37,100 nucleotides of DNA from Candidatus Tayloriibacteriota bacterium. Lineage in GTDB: Bacteria > Patescibacteriota > Minisyncoccia > Phycocordibacterales > PALSA-1337. The translations under genes were made by a program, and so were the position numbers. Of this stretch, positions 17,627 through 25,850 are shown piece after piece. The notes beneath the pieces are model-generated. The model searched no databases. It was not told the origin of the DNA and saw nothing but the letters and a program-made list of their open reading frames with translations. The stretch is from assembly GCA_903839695.1 (NCBI GenBank), contig CAIMDI010000031.1, positions 1 through 37,100 on the forward strand. The letters run 5' to 3'. How positions within the stretch are numbered: position 1 is the first letter of the stretch; each line of letters begins with the position of its first letter.

Positions 17627-19573
17627 TTAAACTGAAAGTATTTCAAAAAGATCCTTTAATTTTATATTTGCAACACCTACAAATGTATCGGCTTGTCCAT
17701 AGTATATATACACAATATCATCTTTAACCACCGCACCGCAAGGAAAAACAACATTATTTACTTGTCCTATTCTCTCATATTCAGTTTCTGGTTCAAAAAT
17801 AGGATATGAAGTTCTTGCTATAACATCTTCAATATTTGTATAACTCAATAAAGCAGCACCCACTCTATAGACTTTATCATCTCCTATTCCATGATACAAA
17901 AGCAACCATCCATATTTTGTTTTTATAGGTGGCATAGCTATGCCCACCTTTTGACTATCCCACATTCCTGGTCTAGGTCTAAGAATTATTTTATCTATAT
18001 AATTATTTCTATTTAAAAATTCTAATGTAGATGAATAGTCTACACAAATAGAATGATTTACTCTATGAATAAGGGCGTATTTATTTTTTATTTTTTCTGG
18101 AAAAAGTGCGCCGTCTTTGTCGTCGATATTATCATTACTTATTAGTATTGGATTTGACCATTTCCATATTCCATTTGATAAATCAGATACAGAAATAGAA
18201 GTCAAAGCTATACGCGGTTTGTCTATTCCATTGTATGCAGTATAAATCATATAAACTCTATCATTAATAAGTGTTAGTCTAGGATCTTCACATCCAGAAT
18301 TTCCATTTGGTATTCTCTTTTCTTCAAATGATGCTCTTGGGGTATAAACAGGTTGCGGTCCTCTTACTTTAATATTTTTCATATCATATGACTCAGCATA
18401 CCCAACTACCGAAGTATTATCCTCCGACATAGCACGATATAAAATATACAAAGTATCTTTGATCTTTATAGCTGCAGGATTGAAAACAGCTCTTGATTCC
18501 CAAGGATGGTCTGATCTAGGTGATAATATTGGGTCATTGAATATTCTTTTAAAAGTATGCGAACCTTTATAATTTGATATCTTTTTGTGAATATCTTTTG
18601 AATCAAAAAAATTCATTGATGCAAGCAAACCTATAAATGACATTTCAGCATAAGCACAAACGGTGTCAGCACCACCATAATACACAGTCAATAAATCACC
18701 ATTCAAAACGGCTCCAGAAGGAAAAATAACATTCTTTACTGTACCATTTTTTTCATAATCTTCTTCGGGTACAAGAAAAGGAGTTTTTGTTTGTGCTATA
18801 ACTTTTTGCGGATCTTTTAAATCCAATAAAACAGCGCCAATACCAAAAATTTTATCATTCTCAGTAAAATAATTTTTTATATGTGAATAAATCAATAACC
18901 AACCAAATGGTGTTTTTATCGGCGGTGCACCAATTTCCACCTGTTCAGAATCTTTTCTAGGTATCTGTAATGAGTGACTGTCTACAGTTTTGTGCCATTC
19001 ATTCCATTTATTTTCACTCCACATATCTTCAATTTTTGAAAATCTGGCTATTGATATCTTGGCTAGATTGCCGTTATCAGTATGCGCAGCAAAAATTACT
19101 ACATATTGTCCATCTATTTTTTCTGGAAATAATGACATCGCTTTTGCATTGAAAGGTGTCACTAAATGTCTTTCTTCAATAGTTTTTAAATCCTTACTAA
19201 TAGCAACAGCTACTTTAATTCCCTCTCCTCTAAAAGGAAAAAGACTTATGGCGGTGTAAAATATATAGTATTTATTATTTATATAATTTACTCTAGGATC
19301 TTCGCAACCAAAACGCTCCCAAGGTTCTTGAGGAACGATAAGTTGACCTTGAACATTCCATTTACCAGAAGAACTTTCTATTGCTTTCCCAATAGTTGAA
19401 AGTGAAAATGTTGTAGACTCAAATTTCTTAGGAATTGACTGGGCTCTAAAAAGCAAAATTTTACTTTTACCTTTTTTAATTGGACAACCATTAAAAGTAG
19501 AATAGGCTTGCCATTCATTTTCTAGACTAGGCTTAATAATTGGGTTATTTTTTGACCTTTTTACAGATATCAT
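17627..19573 (-). CDS. Tandem double GH130 mannoside phosphorylase-like protein
   Basis: A 648-residue cytoplasmic protein made of two complete five-bladed GH130 propellers (about 1-322 and 341-648). GH130 enzymes act on beta-mannosides, most by reversible phosphorolysis releasing Man-1-P. Each half has the family pattern: an NDPIL/NNPII opening, CEDPR (90-94 and 428-432), LFPEKI, PPIKT-GWLL-Y, a GA-LL segment, YE--G-V-NV-FP-GAV, and a YYG-AD end. The second half is closest to the consensus, with WESRAVFNPAA near 358. The first has AYSTFNG instead and may be altered. There is no signal peptide. It lies 15 bp downstream of a second GH130 gene, in an operon with a PMM-like HAD protein and a mannose-6-P-isomerase-like cupin. 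Phosphorylase versus hydrolase cannot be settled by eye. Confidence 0.85.
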   Translation of the reverse strand: MISVKRSKNNPIIKPSLENEWQAYSTFNGCPIKKGKSKILLFRAQSIPKKFESTTFSLSTIGKAIESSSGKWNVQGQLIVPQEPWERFGCEDPRVNYINNKYYIFYTAISLFPFRGEGIKVAVAISKDLKTIEERHLVTPFNAKAMSLFPEKIDGQYVVIFAAHTDNGNLAKISIARFSKIEDMWSENKWNEWHKTVDSHSLQIPRKDSEQVEIGAPPIKTPFGWLLIYSHIKNYFTENDKIFGIGAVLLDLKDPQKVIAQTKTPFLVPEEDYEKNGTVKNVIFPSGAVLNGDLLTVYYGGADTVCAYAEMSFIGLLASMNFFDSKDIHKKISNYKGSHTFKRIFNDPILSPRSDHPWESRAVFNPAAIKIKDTLYILYRAMSEDNTSVVGYAESYDMKNIKVRGPQPVYTPRASFEEKRIPNGNSGCEDPRLTLINDRVYMIYTAYNGIDKPRIALTSISVSDLSNGIWKWSNPILISNDNIDDKDGALFPEKIKNKYALIHRVNHSICVDYSSTLEFLNRNNYIDKIILRPRPGMWDSQKVGIAMPPIKTKYGWLLLYHGIGDDKVYRVGAALLSYTNIEDVIARTSYPIFEPETEYERIGQVNNVVFPCGAVVKDDIVYIYYGQADTFVGVANIKLKDLFEILSV

Positions 19574-19588
19574 TTAGAAATTAATTAA

Positions 19589-21388
19589 TTAATTTAGTTT
19601 TTTAAAAATTTCTTCTATTGGTGAAGATGCCATACAAACATGTTTATCTCCACCTCCATAATATACAAACAAAATATCATTTTTTATTACCGCCCCACAA
19701 GAATATACTACACCTGGTTTCCAATCATTTTCATACCACATTTCTGGCTCTAAAATAGGTTCTTTTGATCTGGCTATAACTTTTTGAGGATCTTTTAAAT
19801 CAAGTAATAATGCTCCTAGTTTGTATTTATTTGGATCTCTATGATCCATTGCGTGATATAGAACAAGCCAACCCTTTTTTGTTTTTAGAGGTGGAGGACC
19901 AACACCACGAACCCAAGTATCCCAACCTTTCTTTGTTGAATCTTGTTTGAATTCACTTTTTATAGTATGTTTTGCTTTTTCCAAATCCTCCAATTTATCT
20001 ACCAAATCAACTTGCACCTTAGGAGAAATACTATGTAAAATAGCAAATTTACCTTTAATCTTTTCTGGGAAAAGAACCCAGTTTTTATTTATTTGATTTG
20101 GTGGTGAAATCAAAATAGGTTTACTCCATTTCCACTTTTTATCAAAAAAATCTTTTTCACTAATAGAAACTGCAGCTATACGTATAAAATCCCATCCGTC
20201 GAAAGCATTGAAGGTAATATAAATTCTTCCGTCAATTCTTACAGCTCTAGGGTCCTCACAACCACCCCAACTTCCACCAGATGGATAAAGTTTTGGATTA
20301 TAAATTTTTATTACTTTATCTCTATTTCTAGGGTCACCCAATGCAAAAATTGGTACATCTAATCTTCCATTAAAATGTATTCCATCTTCACTGTAGCCAT
20401 AGCCAAGTCTTGAAACTCCATCAAATCCAATAGCTCTGTAAATCAAATGTATATGACCATTATCATCAATAAGAGTTGCTGGGTTAAATATAGCTTCACT
20501 TTCCCATTTATTTTCTGAATGTGGAGATATGATCGGATTTTTTTTATGTCTTTCTAGTACAGTTGCATTAACGGGTATATGAATAGACAAATCTTTTTCA
20601 GAAAGGCTAACAGTAATTATTGAATTATTTATACTAAAGTAGAAAAATAAATTATCATCTTTTACAATCATTCCCAATGTCTCACAAATATTATTTTTTG
20701 AAAACCAGGCTTCACTTTTCCAAATAGGATCTCTTGAACGCCAAACTATTCTATTTGTATCTTTTTTATCAAAAATAACCAAACCAATACTAGGCTTATA
20801 ACAATCTTTTTCAAAAATTAATGATTCATAAAAAACCAATATACCCTTATCGGAAGTATAAATACCTATCAATTTTATTGTGTCTTTATCAAAACAATCA
20901 TGTCTATTTGTAAACAATAAAGAATCATTTTCCTCCCATACCTCCAAATCCTTAGATTTTAAGCTTTTTATAAAGACACCTCCTTCATAAGCAATTTTTA
21001 CTTTATTTGCTTTTTCTTCAGACAGAATTATAAACTCAGAATTATTTGCAACTAAACTCTCGGAAACAACCTCCCATTCATACTTGTCTCTATATTCAGC
21101 AATTGTCCTATATTTTTTTTGTTTAAATTCACGAATATAAGTAACCAGAATCTTTTTACCAATATATGAAAAACGGAAATTACTGCAATGATCTGCATTA
21201 TGATTTACTATTCCATTCGAAAATACAACTTCTTCGTAATCAGTATTAAAAACTATACCATCATCACTCCATGATATTCTAAAATGACTATTTTTTGTGG
21301 AGCTTTTTTCTAATAAACCGATTCTGCCTTTAAATATAAATGTTCCCAGTAAAGCTCCTTTCGAAATGCTTTTTTTATGCACGACCAT
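19589..21388 (-). CDS. GH130-like protein with a degenerate N-terminal propeller
   Basis: A 599-residue protein. The C-terminal half (about 280-599) is a canonical GH130 domain: KNPIISPHSENKWESEAIFNP, LIYRA, CEDPR at 377-381, LFPEKIKGKFAILH, a PPPLKTKKGWLVLYH stretch, GALLLDLKDPQKVIARS and YYGGGD. The N-terminal ~275 residues look like a decayed copy. The stretch IGLVIFDKKDTNRIVWRS (201-218) aligns with GALLLDLKDPQKVIARS, but CEDPR is missing. It may bind glycans or serve in dimerisation. There is no signal peptide. The start overlaps the end of the cupin gene by 14 bp, implying translational coupling. With the 17627 gene the operon encodes four propeller units. Confidence 0.85.
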   Translation of the reverse strand: MVVHKKSISKGALLGTFIFKGRIGLLEKSSTKNSHFRISWSDDGIVFNTDYEEVVFSNGIVNHNADHCSNFRFSYIGKKILVTYIREFKQKKYRTIAEYRDKYEWEVVSESLVANNSEFIILSEEKANKVKIAYEGGVFIKSLKSKDLEVWEENDSLLFTNRHDCFDKDTIKLIGIYTSDKGILVFYESLIFEKDCYKPSIGLVIFDKKDTNRIVWRSRDPIWKSEAWFSKNNICETLGMIVKDDNLFFYFSINNSIITVSLSEKDLSIHIPVNATVLERHKKNPIISPHSENKWESEAIFNPATLIDDNGHIHLIYRAIGFDGVSRLGYGYSEDGIHFNGRLDVPIFALGDPRNRDKVIKIYNPKLYPSGGSWGGCEDPRAVRIDGRIYITFNAFDGWDFIRIAAVSISEKDFFDKKWKWSKPILISPPNQINKNWVLFPEKIKGKFAILHSISPKVQVDLVDKLEDLEKAKHTIKSEFKQDSTKKGWDTWVRGVGPPPLKTKKGWLVLYHAMDHRDPNKYKLGALLLDLKDPQKVIARSKEPILEPEMWYENDWKPGVVYSCGAVIKNDILFVYYGGGDKHVCMASSPIEEIFKKLN

Positions 21389-21716
21389 ATTTGTCTTTTA
21401 TTCTTACGATATCATTTTCATCAAAATCACCGAATGAAATCTCGAGGACTTCAACCTCGTCATCGATAGCTTTGATTTGATGTTTAATACCCTCTGAAAT
21501 TTCAAATTCATCACCTGTCTTTGCGGGAATTTCACTATCACCAATTACAACATGCGGATTACCTTTTATTATTTTCCAAAACTCCTTTCTGTGAGAGTGA
21601 AATTGAAGTGATAATTCTTGATTTGGAAGTACAGTTAAAATCTTTACCGTCGATAATTCGTTATGAGTATATTCTACAAAATTACCCCACGGTCGAATAT
21701 CTTTTATCTTCTTCAT
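21375..21716 (-). CDS. Cupin, mannose-6-phosphate isomerase type II-like
   Basis: A 113-residue single cupin domain similar to the C-terminal isomerase domain of ManC. Visible are IRPWGNFVEYT at the start, TVKILTVLPNQELSLQFHSHR with the metal histidines, EFWKIIKG, and EISEGIKHQI with the third histidine. It could interconvert Man-6-P and Fru-6-P. The frame is open to an ATG at 21734, but MKKIKDIRPWG is the usual family start. The gene then overlaps the upstream PMM-like gene by 35 bp. There is no guanylyltransferase domain, so GDP-mannose synthesis is not implied. A regulatory or non-enzymatic cupin cannot be excluded. Confidence 0.8.
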   Translation of the reverse strand: MKKIKDIRPWGNFVEYTHNELSTVKILTVLPNQELSLQFHSHRKEFWKIIKGNPHVVIGDSEIPAKTGDEFEISEGIKHQIKAIDDEVEVLEISFGDFDENDIVRIKDKYGRA

Positions 21717-22500
21717 ATGACTGAAGTATAGCACGGAGATGATTGATTGTGTCCTGTGGATTACTAACCATTTCGCAAACTACCCCTGTCTCTTTTACAA
21801 TCTCATCATTACCTCCCGGATACAGAGCATCACCATAAAAAAACAGTTGATTTTTCTCTATTTTCTCAACTTTTTTATCAATAACCAATAACTCCATGAA
21901 TTTGTTTATTGCAAATGCCTTATTTTGACCTTTTTTTGTTATATCAATAGAAGTTGTACCTCCAATTCTGACTTCACATTCTGGCAACAATGGATCAATA
22001 AAAGCCTTAATCTTCTTTCTAATTTCTTGATTTCTATCCCATTTTTCCTTCAATTCCAGCGGTGCCTTTTGTCCTAATGCAGAAAAAGTGACCTGCGCAC
22101 CACGATTTTCTATTTTATGACCATATCTTAATGAATTTATCCAAGTTTCTTTTAAGTTAAAGTCAATCTCAACTTGTTTCAAAATCGAAATAATTTTATT
22201 TGCTTCATTTTCAGAAAAATTCTCCTCGTATTGAACAATCCATTTACCTTCTTTATACACCTCTAAAGAGGCGCCATTTTGTGGAAAAACGTAAAGATTA
22301 CTTAAATTTGTGTTCTCCTGAGGTAAATATTTTAGAAATTGAAGTTGAAATTGCTCTTTTGAGGCACCTGACACTACAGCAATTGGAAAAAAATTTAATA
22401 AAGCAGAAATCATAGTAGCCATATCTGTTTCTAAATGAGATTTGCTTGGTGCTAATGTACCGTCCAAATCAAAGGCTAATGCTTTAGGTATTTTTTCCAT
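21682..22500 (-). CDS. HAD hydrolase resembling eukaryotic-type phosphomannomutase
   Basis: A 272-residue HAD-IIB protein. The nucleophile motif is FDLDGTLAPSKSHLE (about residues 10-24), with motif II in VVSGAS. GGTSIDITKKGQNKAFAI is the cap-core region, followed by the metal motif FFYGDALYPGGND. GD-x-PGGND and the DxDGT(L/T)xP opening are the pattern of eukaryote-like PMM (Man-6-P to Man-1-P) more than of Cof phosphatases. The gene heads the operon with the cupin and GH130 proteins, which supports a phosphomannomutase role. A TAATAT box lies 6 nt before the ATG. A sugar phosphatase is the alternative. Confidence 0.8.
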   Translation of the reverse strand: MEKIPKALAFDLDGTLAPSKSHLETDMATMISALLNFFPIAVVSGASKEQFQLQFLKYLPQENTNLSNLYVFPQNGASLEVYKEGKWIVQYEENFSENEANKIISILKQVEIDFNLKETWINSLRYGHKIENRGAQVTFSALGQKAPLELKEKWDRNQEIRKKIKAFIDPLLPECEVRIGGTTSIDITKKGQNKAFAINKFMELLVIDKKVEKIEKNQLFFYGDALYPGGNDEIVKETGVVCEMVSNPQDTINHLRAILQSYEEDKRYSTVG

Positions 22501-22582
22501 ATATTTATATTAAGTATTTATTTTAATATTATTTTCTATTTGGGCATTATATCATAGACTTTGATATACTAATTGCAATTAA

Positions 22583-23170
22583 ATGGAGTCAATTATTCAA
22601 AACATAGTAATCTGGATTGATTCATCAAAATATGTCTTATTATTTATAGGATGTATTTTTGAGGGGCCAATTATAATGATTTCCTCAGGATTCTTATATG
22701 GAACTGGACAATTTGATTTTCTTCCAATGTATTTGTCTTTAGTATTTGGCGATTTTACTGCGGATATCGGTTGGTATTGTTTTGGCAGATTTGGCACAAG
22801 AAAAACGATTGTAAAATATGGACATTATATTGGAGTGACCGCAGAAATACTAGAAAAAGTAGAAAATAAATTTAAACTTTATCATCAAAAGATTTTAATT
22901 ATATCCAAGTTAACAATGGGTCTAGGTTTTGCTTTTATTGTTCTTATCGTGGCAGGTATATCTAAAGTTCCATTTAAAAACTACGTGATTCTAAATCTAA
23001 TTGGTGGTTTCATTTGGACTGGAATTTTAGTTTGTGCAGGATTTTTCTTTGGAAATATTTACAATTTAATTTCAGGACCTATAAAATATGTATTTGTTAG
23101 TGTATTATTAATCATCTTTATTTATATAATCAGATATATTAATCGCTATTTTAAATCAAAAGAAATATAA
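22583..23170 (+). CDS. DedA-family membrane protein
   Basis: A 195-residue integral membrane protein of the DedA/SNARE-associated (VTT) family, whose members include undecaprenyl-phosphate and phospholipid translocases. Several hydrophobic helices are visible. The family pattern is GTGQFDFLPMYLSLVFGDFTADIGWYCFGRFGT with the G-x-x-x-D-x-x-WY signature near residue 60, then KLTMGLGFAFIVLIVAGIS, where the usual RF-P--R is only loosely kept. The start ATG is 12 nt after TATACT. It begins a plus-strand run with a GT4, an alpha/beta hydrolase and a PAP2_C protein, hinting at an envelope-lipid role. Confidence 0.82.
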   Translation: MESIIQNIVIWIDSSKYVLLFIGCIFEGPIIMISSGFLYGTGQFDFLPMYLSLVFGDFTADIGWYCFGRFGTRKTIVKYGHYIGVTAEILEKVENKFKLYHQKILIISKLTMGLGFAFIVLIVAGISKVPFKNYVILNLIGGFIWTGILVCAGFFFGNIYNLISGPIKYVFVSVLLIIFIYIIRYINRYFKSKEI

Positions 23171-23177
23171 TAGTCCA

Positions 23178-24377
23178 ATGAATCAAGAAAATACAAAAAA
23201 ACTGAGGATTGCAATGGCATGTGATCCTATTACAGATTATATTGCTGGTGTTTTTGTTTCCACATTGAGACTTTCAGAACGTTTAAAAAATAAGGGGCAT
23301 CATATAGTTTTTATTGCATCAAAATCTCCTCATAGTGCAAATATACATGAACACAAAGGAATGAAAATTTATCGTTTCAGATCATTATTATTACCAAAAA
23401 CAGAAAATAGATTTAGGCTTGCATTCCCTACTTTTTCAGAAGTTAAAAATATACTAATAAAAGAAAAAATTGATATTCTTCATGTTTTATTACCTACACC
23501 ACTTGCATTTATATCGATAACCGCCGCAAAGTCACTTGGCATAAAAGTTGTCATACACTCTCACGCCCAACCAGAAAATACCACCTCAAATATACCAGCA
23601 ATAGCAGGTAAGGCTATTATAAACAAACTTATAGGAATATATTTTTTCTGGCTTTACAAAAAAGCTGACATACTTATATATCCAACTGAATTCGCCAAAA
23701 GTATATTTAATGAGCACAATAAAACTATACCAAATATGGTTATAAGTAATGGAGTGGACACAGAAATATTTCGAAAAGTTGATCATAAAAAAATATTTGA
23801 AATATGGAATTTACCAGCAAAAACAAAAAATATTTTATATGTTGGAAGACTTCATCCAGAAAAAAATATTGAGACATTGATAAAATCAATGACATATATT
23901 TTAAGTAGGAACAATAATATTCATCTACATATTGTTGGACCAGGTTATCAAAAAGAGGAATTAAAGAAACTTGCTTCTGATTTAAATATTTCTAGGAATG
24001 TGACTTTTATGGGAAAAGTAACAGAAGAAGAATTGGTTATGGCCTACAATGCTTGTACAGTTTTTGTTCTTCCATCGATAGCAGAACTAGAAGGTATGGT
24101 TGTTCTTGAGGCTATGGCTTGTGGTAAGCCGATAATTATATCTAATTCAAAAGAAAACGCATCTCGTTTTTTTGTTGCAGATAATGGATTATTATTTGAA
24201 ACAAAAGATAGCAAAGATTTATCAAATCAAATTTTAAAAATCATTAATGATCAAGAGACTTTAGACAGAATGAGTATAAAAAGTTTTGAAATAAGCAAAA
24301 ATTTTGATATAAACAATAGTGTTATTAAGTTAGAGCAATTATATTATTCACTTCTACAAATCACTAATATAAAATGA
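23178..24377 (+). CDS. GT4-family glycosyltransferase
   Basis: A 399-residue retaining GT-B glycosyltransferase. The N-terminal acceptor domain starts LRIAMACDPITDYIAGVFV, like diacylglycerol glycosyl- and mannosyl-transferases. The C-terminal nucleotide-sugar domain has NILYVGRLHPEKNIETLI, HIVGPGY, and the E-x7-E signature in AELEGMVVLEAMACGKP. There is no membrane helix, so the enzyme is cytoplasmic or peripheral. It ends in a 4-bp ATGA overlap with the next gene. Sugar and acceptor are unknown. Given the neighbouring DedA and PAP2_C genes, a lipid acceptor is plausible, and mannose is possible from the operon upstream. Confidence 0.88.
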   Translation: MNQENTKKLRIAMACDPITDYIAGVFVSTLRLSERLKNKGHHIVFIASKSPHSANIHEHKGMKIYRFRSLLLPKTENRFRLAFPTFSEVKNILIKEKIDILHVLLPTPLAFISITAAKSLGIKVVIHSHAQPENTTSNIPAIAGKAIINKLIGIYFFWLYKKADILIYPTEFAKSIFNEHNKTIPNMVISNGVDTEIFRKVDHKKIFEIWNLPAKTKNILYVGRLHPEKNIETLIKSMTYILSRNNNIHLHIVGPGYQKEELKKLASDLNISRNVTFMGKVTEEELVMAYNACTVFVLPSIAELEGMVVLEAMACGKPIIISNSKENASRFFVADNGLLFETKDSKDLSNQILKIINDQETLDRMSIKSFEISKNFDINNSVIKLEQLYYSLLQITNIK

Positions 24378-25177
24378 AAGAATATTTTTTCAAAGAAAGA
24401 GGAATTTACTATAGAAAAAATGAGTATAATTCAAATAAAAAAACATTGGTTTTTGTTCATGGAGTATCCGGTAGTTCATCTGCATGGATACCTTATGAAA
24501 ATAAATTTGAAAATGATTACAATATACTCACATTAGACCTACGTGGTCATGGTAAATCACAAAAACCAACAAGTTATGAGGACTATAAAATAGAGTTATT
24601 TGCTGAAGATATATATTTATTAATAAAAAACATAAACATTGATAATGTTATTTTTATTAGCCATTCATTTGGTAGTGTTATTGCTTTATCATTTCTAGAC
24701 AAATATCAAAGCACAGTCAACAAAGTGATATTATTAAGTCCACAATATTCTATAAACAATATATTATCAGCTAAGATTGTTAAACCAATAATCTTTGGCC
24801 TTTCAAGCATATTACCTAAATTAAAAAATAGTAAAAATGGTATTCATATAGATTACACAAAGTACAAAAATAGTGGTGATTGGAATATTCCTAGAACCAT
24901 AGCAGATGTAAAAAATACTGGGCTCAGAGTTTATCTATATTGTGCAAAGCAAACATATTTATTTAATGGAGAAAAAATATTGGATAAAATTACAATACCA
25001 GTACTAATAGTTCATGGAAGAAAAGACACTATATTTCCAGTAAAATACGTATTTGACATAGCCCAAAAAATAAAGAACTCAAAAATACAAATAATCGAGC
25101 ACACTAACCATATTTTAGTTCTAAATAACTTTCCAGAAGTTTCTGAATTAATTAGTAATTTTATTGCTGAAAACTAA
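24374..25177 (+). CDS. Alpha/beta hydrolase
   Basis: A 267-residue alpha/beta-fold hydrolase. The oxyanion motif is VHGVSGSSSAW (about 28-38), followed by DLRGHGKS, the nucleophile Ser98 in ISHSFGSV, the acid Asp218 in VHGRKDTIFP, and His246 in EHTNHILV. The triad is complete, so it should be active as an esterase or lipase-like enzyme. There is no signal peptide. It is translationally coupled to the glycosyltransferase by ATGA overlap. Substrate is unknown. Confidence 0.88.
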   Translation: MKEYFFKERGIYYRKNEYNSNKKTLVFVHGVSGSSSAWIPYENKFENDYNILTLDLRGHGKSQKPTSYEDYKIELFAEDIYLLIKNINIDNVIFISHSFGSVIALSFLDKYQSTVNKVILLSPQYSINNILSAKIVKPIIFGLSSILPKLKNSKNGIHIDYTKYKNSGDWNIPRTIADVKNTGLRVYLYCAKQTYLFNGEKILDKITIPVLIVHGRKDTIFPVKYVFDIAQKIKNSKIQIIEHTNHILVLNNFPEVSELISNFIAEN

Positions 25178-25211
25178 ATATTTACATGTATGTTACAATA
25201 AACTCATAAAC

Positions 25212-25850
25212 ATGAGACCTGATTTTAATAAGTATAAAATATATTTGCACGATAAAAATTTCCTAATATCCTTTTTTTCTTCTCTTCTTTTCTTAATTAT
25301 TGCCTTAATAATTAATTTCATTGCTGGAACATACGCACAAGAAAGTGTTAGTAATCCCGTAACTGACATTATTTTAAGCAATACGAGAGTTTATGATTTA
25401 GATTTTATTTTCATTTACGGTACTTATGTTTTTTGGATATTTTTTATTTATATATCTATTGCAAAGCCACAAAGACTTCCCTTTACTCTAAAAAGCATTG
25501 CTTTATTTACTATTATTCGTGCCTTGTTCATAAGCATGACACATATAAACCAATTTCCTAATCATCTATTATTAGACCCAAACAGTTTTATAAATTACTT
25601 TACTTTTGGAGGTGATTTATTCTTTTCAGGTCATACAGGAATTCCATTTTTACTAGCGCTAATATATTGGGAAAGTAAACATATGCGTTATATGTTTATT
25701 ACAATTTCAATTATATTTGCAATTACTGTCTTACTGTCACATCTACATTATACGATTGACGTATTTTCTGCTTTTTTTATAACATACACCATATATCATA
25801 TAGCGATATATTTTTTCAAGAAAGATTTAAATTTATTCAACGAAAGTTAG
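25212..25850 (+). CDS. PAP2_C (sphingomyelin-synthase-like) membrane phosphatase/transferase
   Basis: A 212-residue multi-helix membrane protein. The C-terminal half matches PAP2_C: GGDLFFSGHTGIPFLL with His141, and SHLHYTIDVFSAF with His179 and Asp183, the catalytic H-H-D triad of sphingomyelin-synthase-type lipid phosphatases/phosphotransferases. The first PAP2 motif (K-x6-RP) is absent, as expected for this branch. The frame is open to a TTG at 25164, but MRPDFNKYK at 25212 fits better: a TACAAT box with TGT lies 12 nt upstream. The stop overlaps the stop end of the convergent helicase gene by 18 bp. Confidence 0.82.
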   Translation: MRPDFNKYKIYLHDKNFLISFFSSLLFLIIALIINFIAGTYAQESVSNPVTDIILSNTRVYDLDFIFIYGTYVFWIFFIYISIAKPQRLPFTLKSIALFTIIRALFISMTHINQFPNHLLLDPNSFINYFTFGGDLFFSGHTGIPFLLALIYWESKHMRYMFITISIIFAITVLLSHLHYTIDVFSAFFITYTIYHIAIYFFKKDLNLFNES

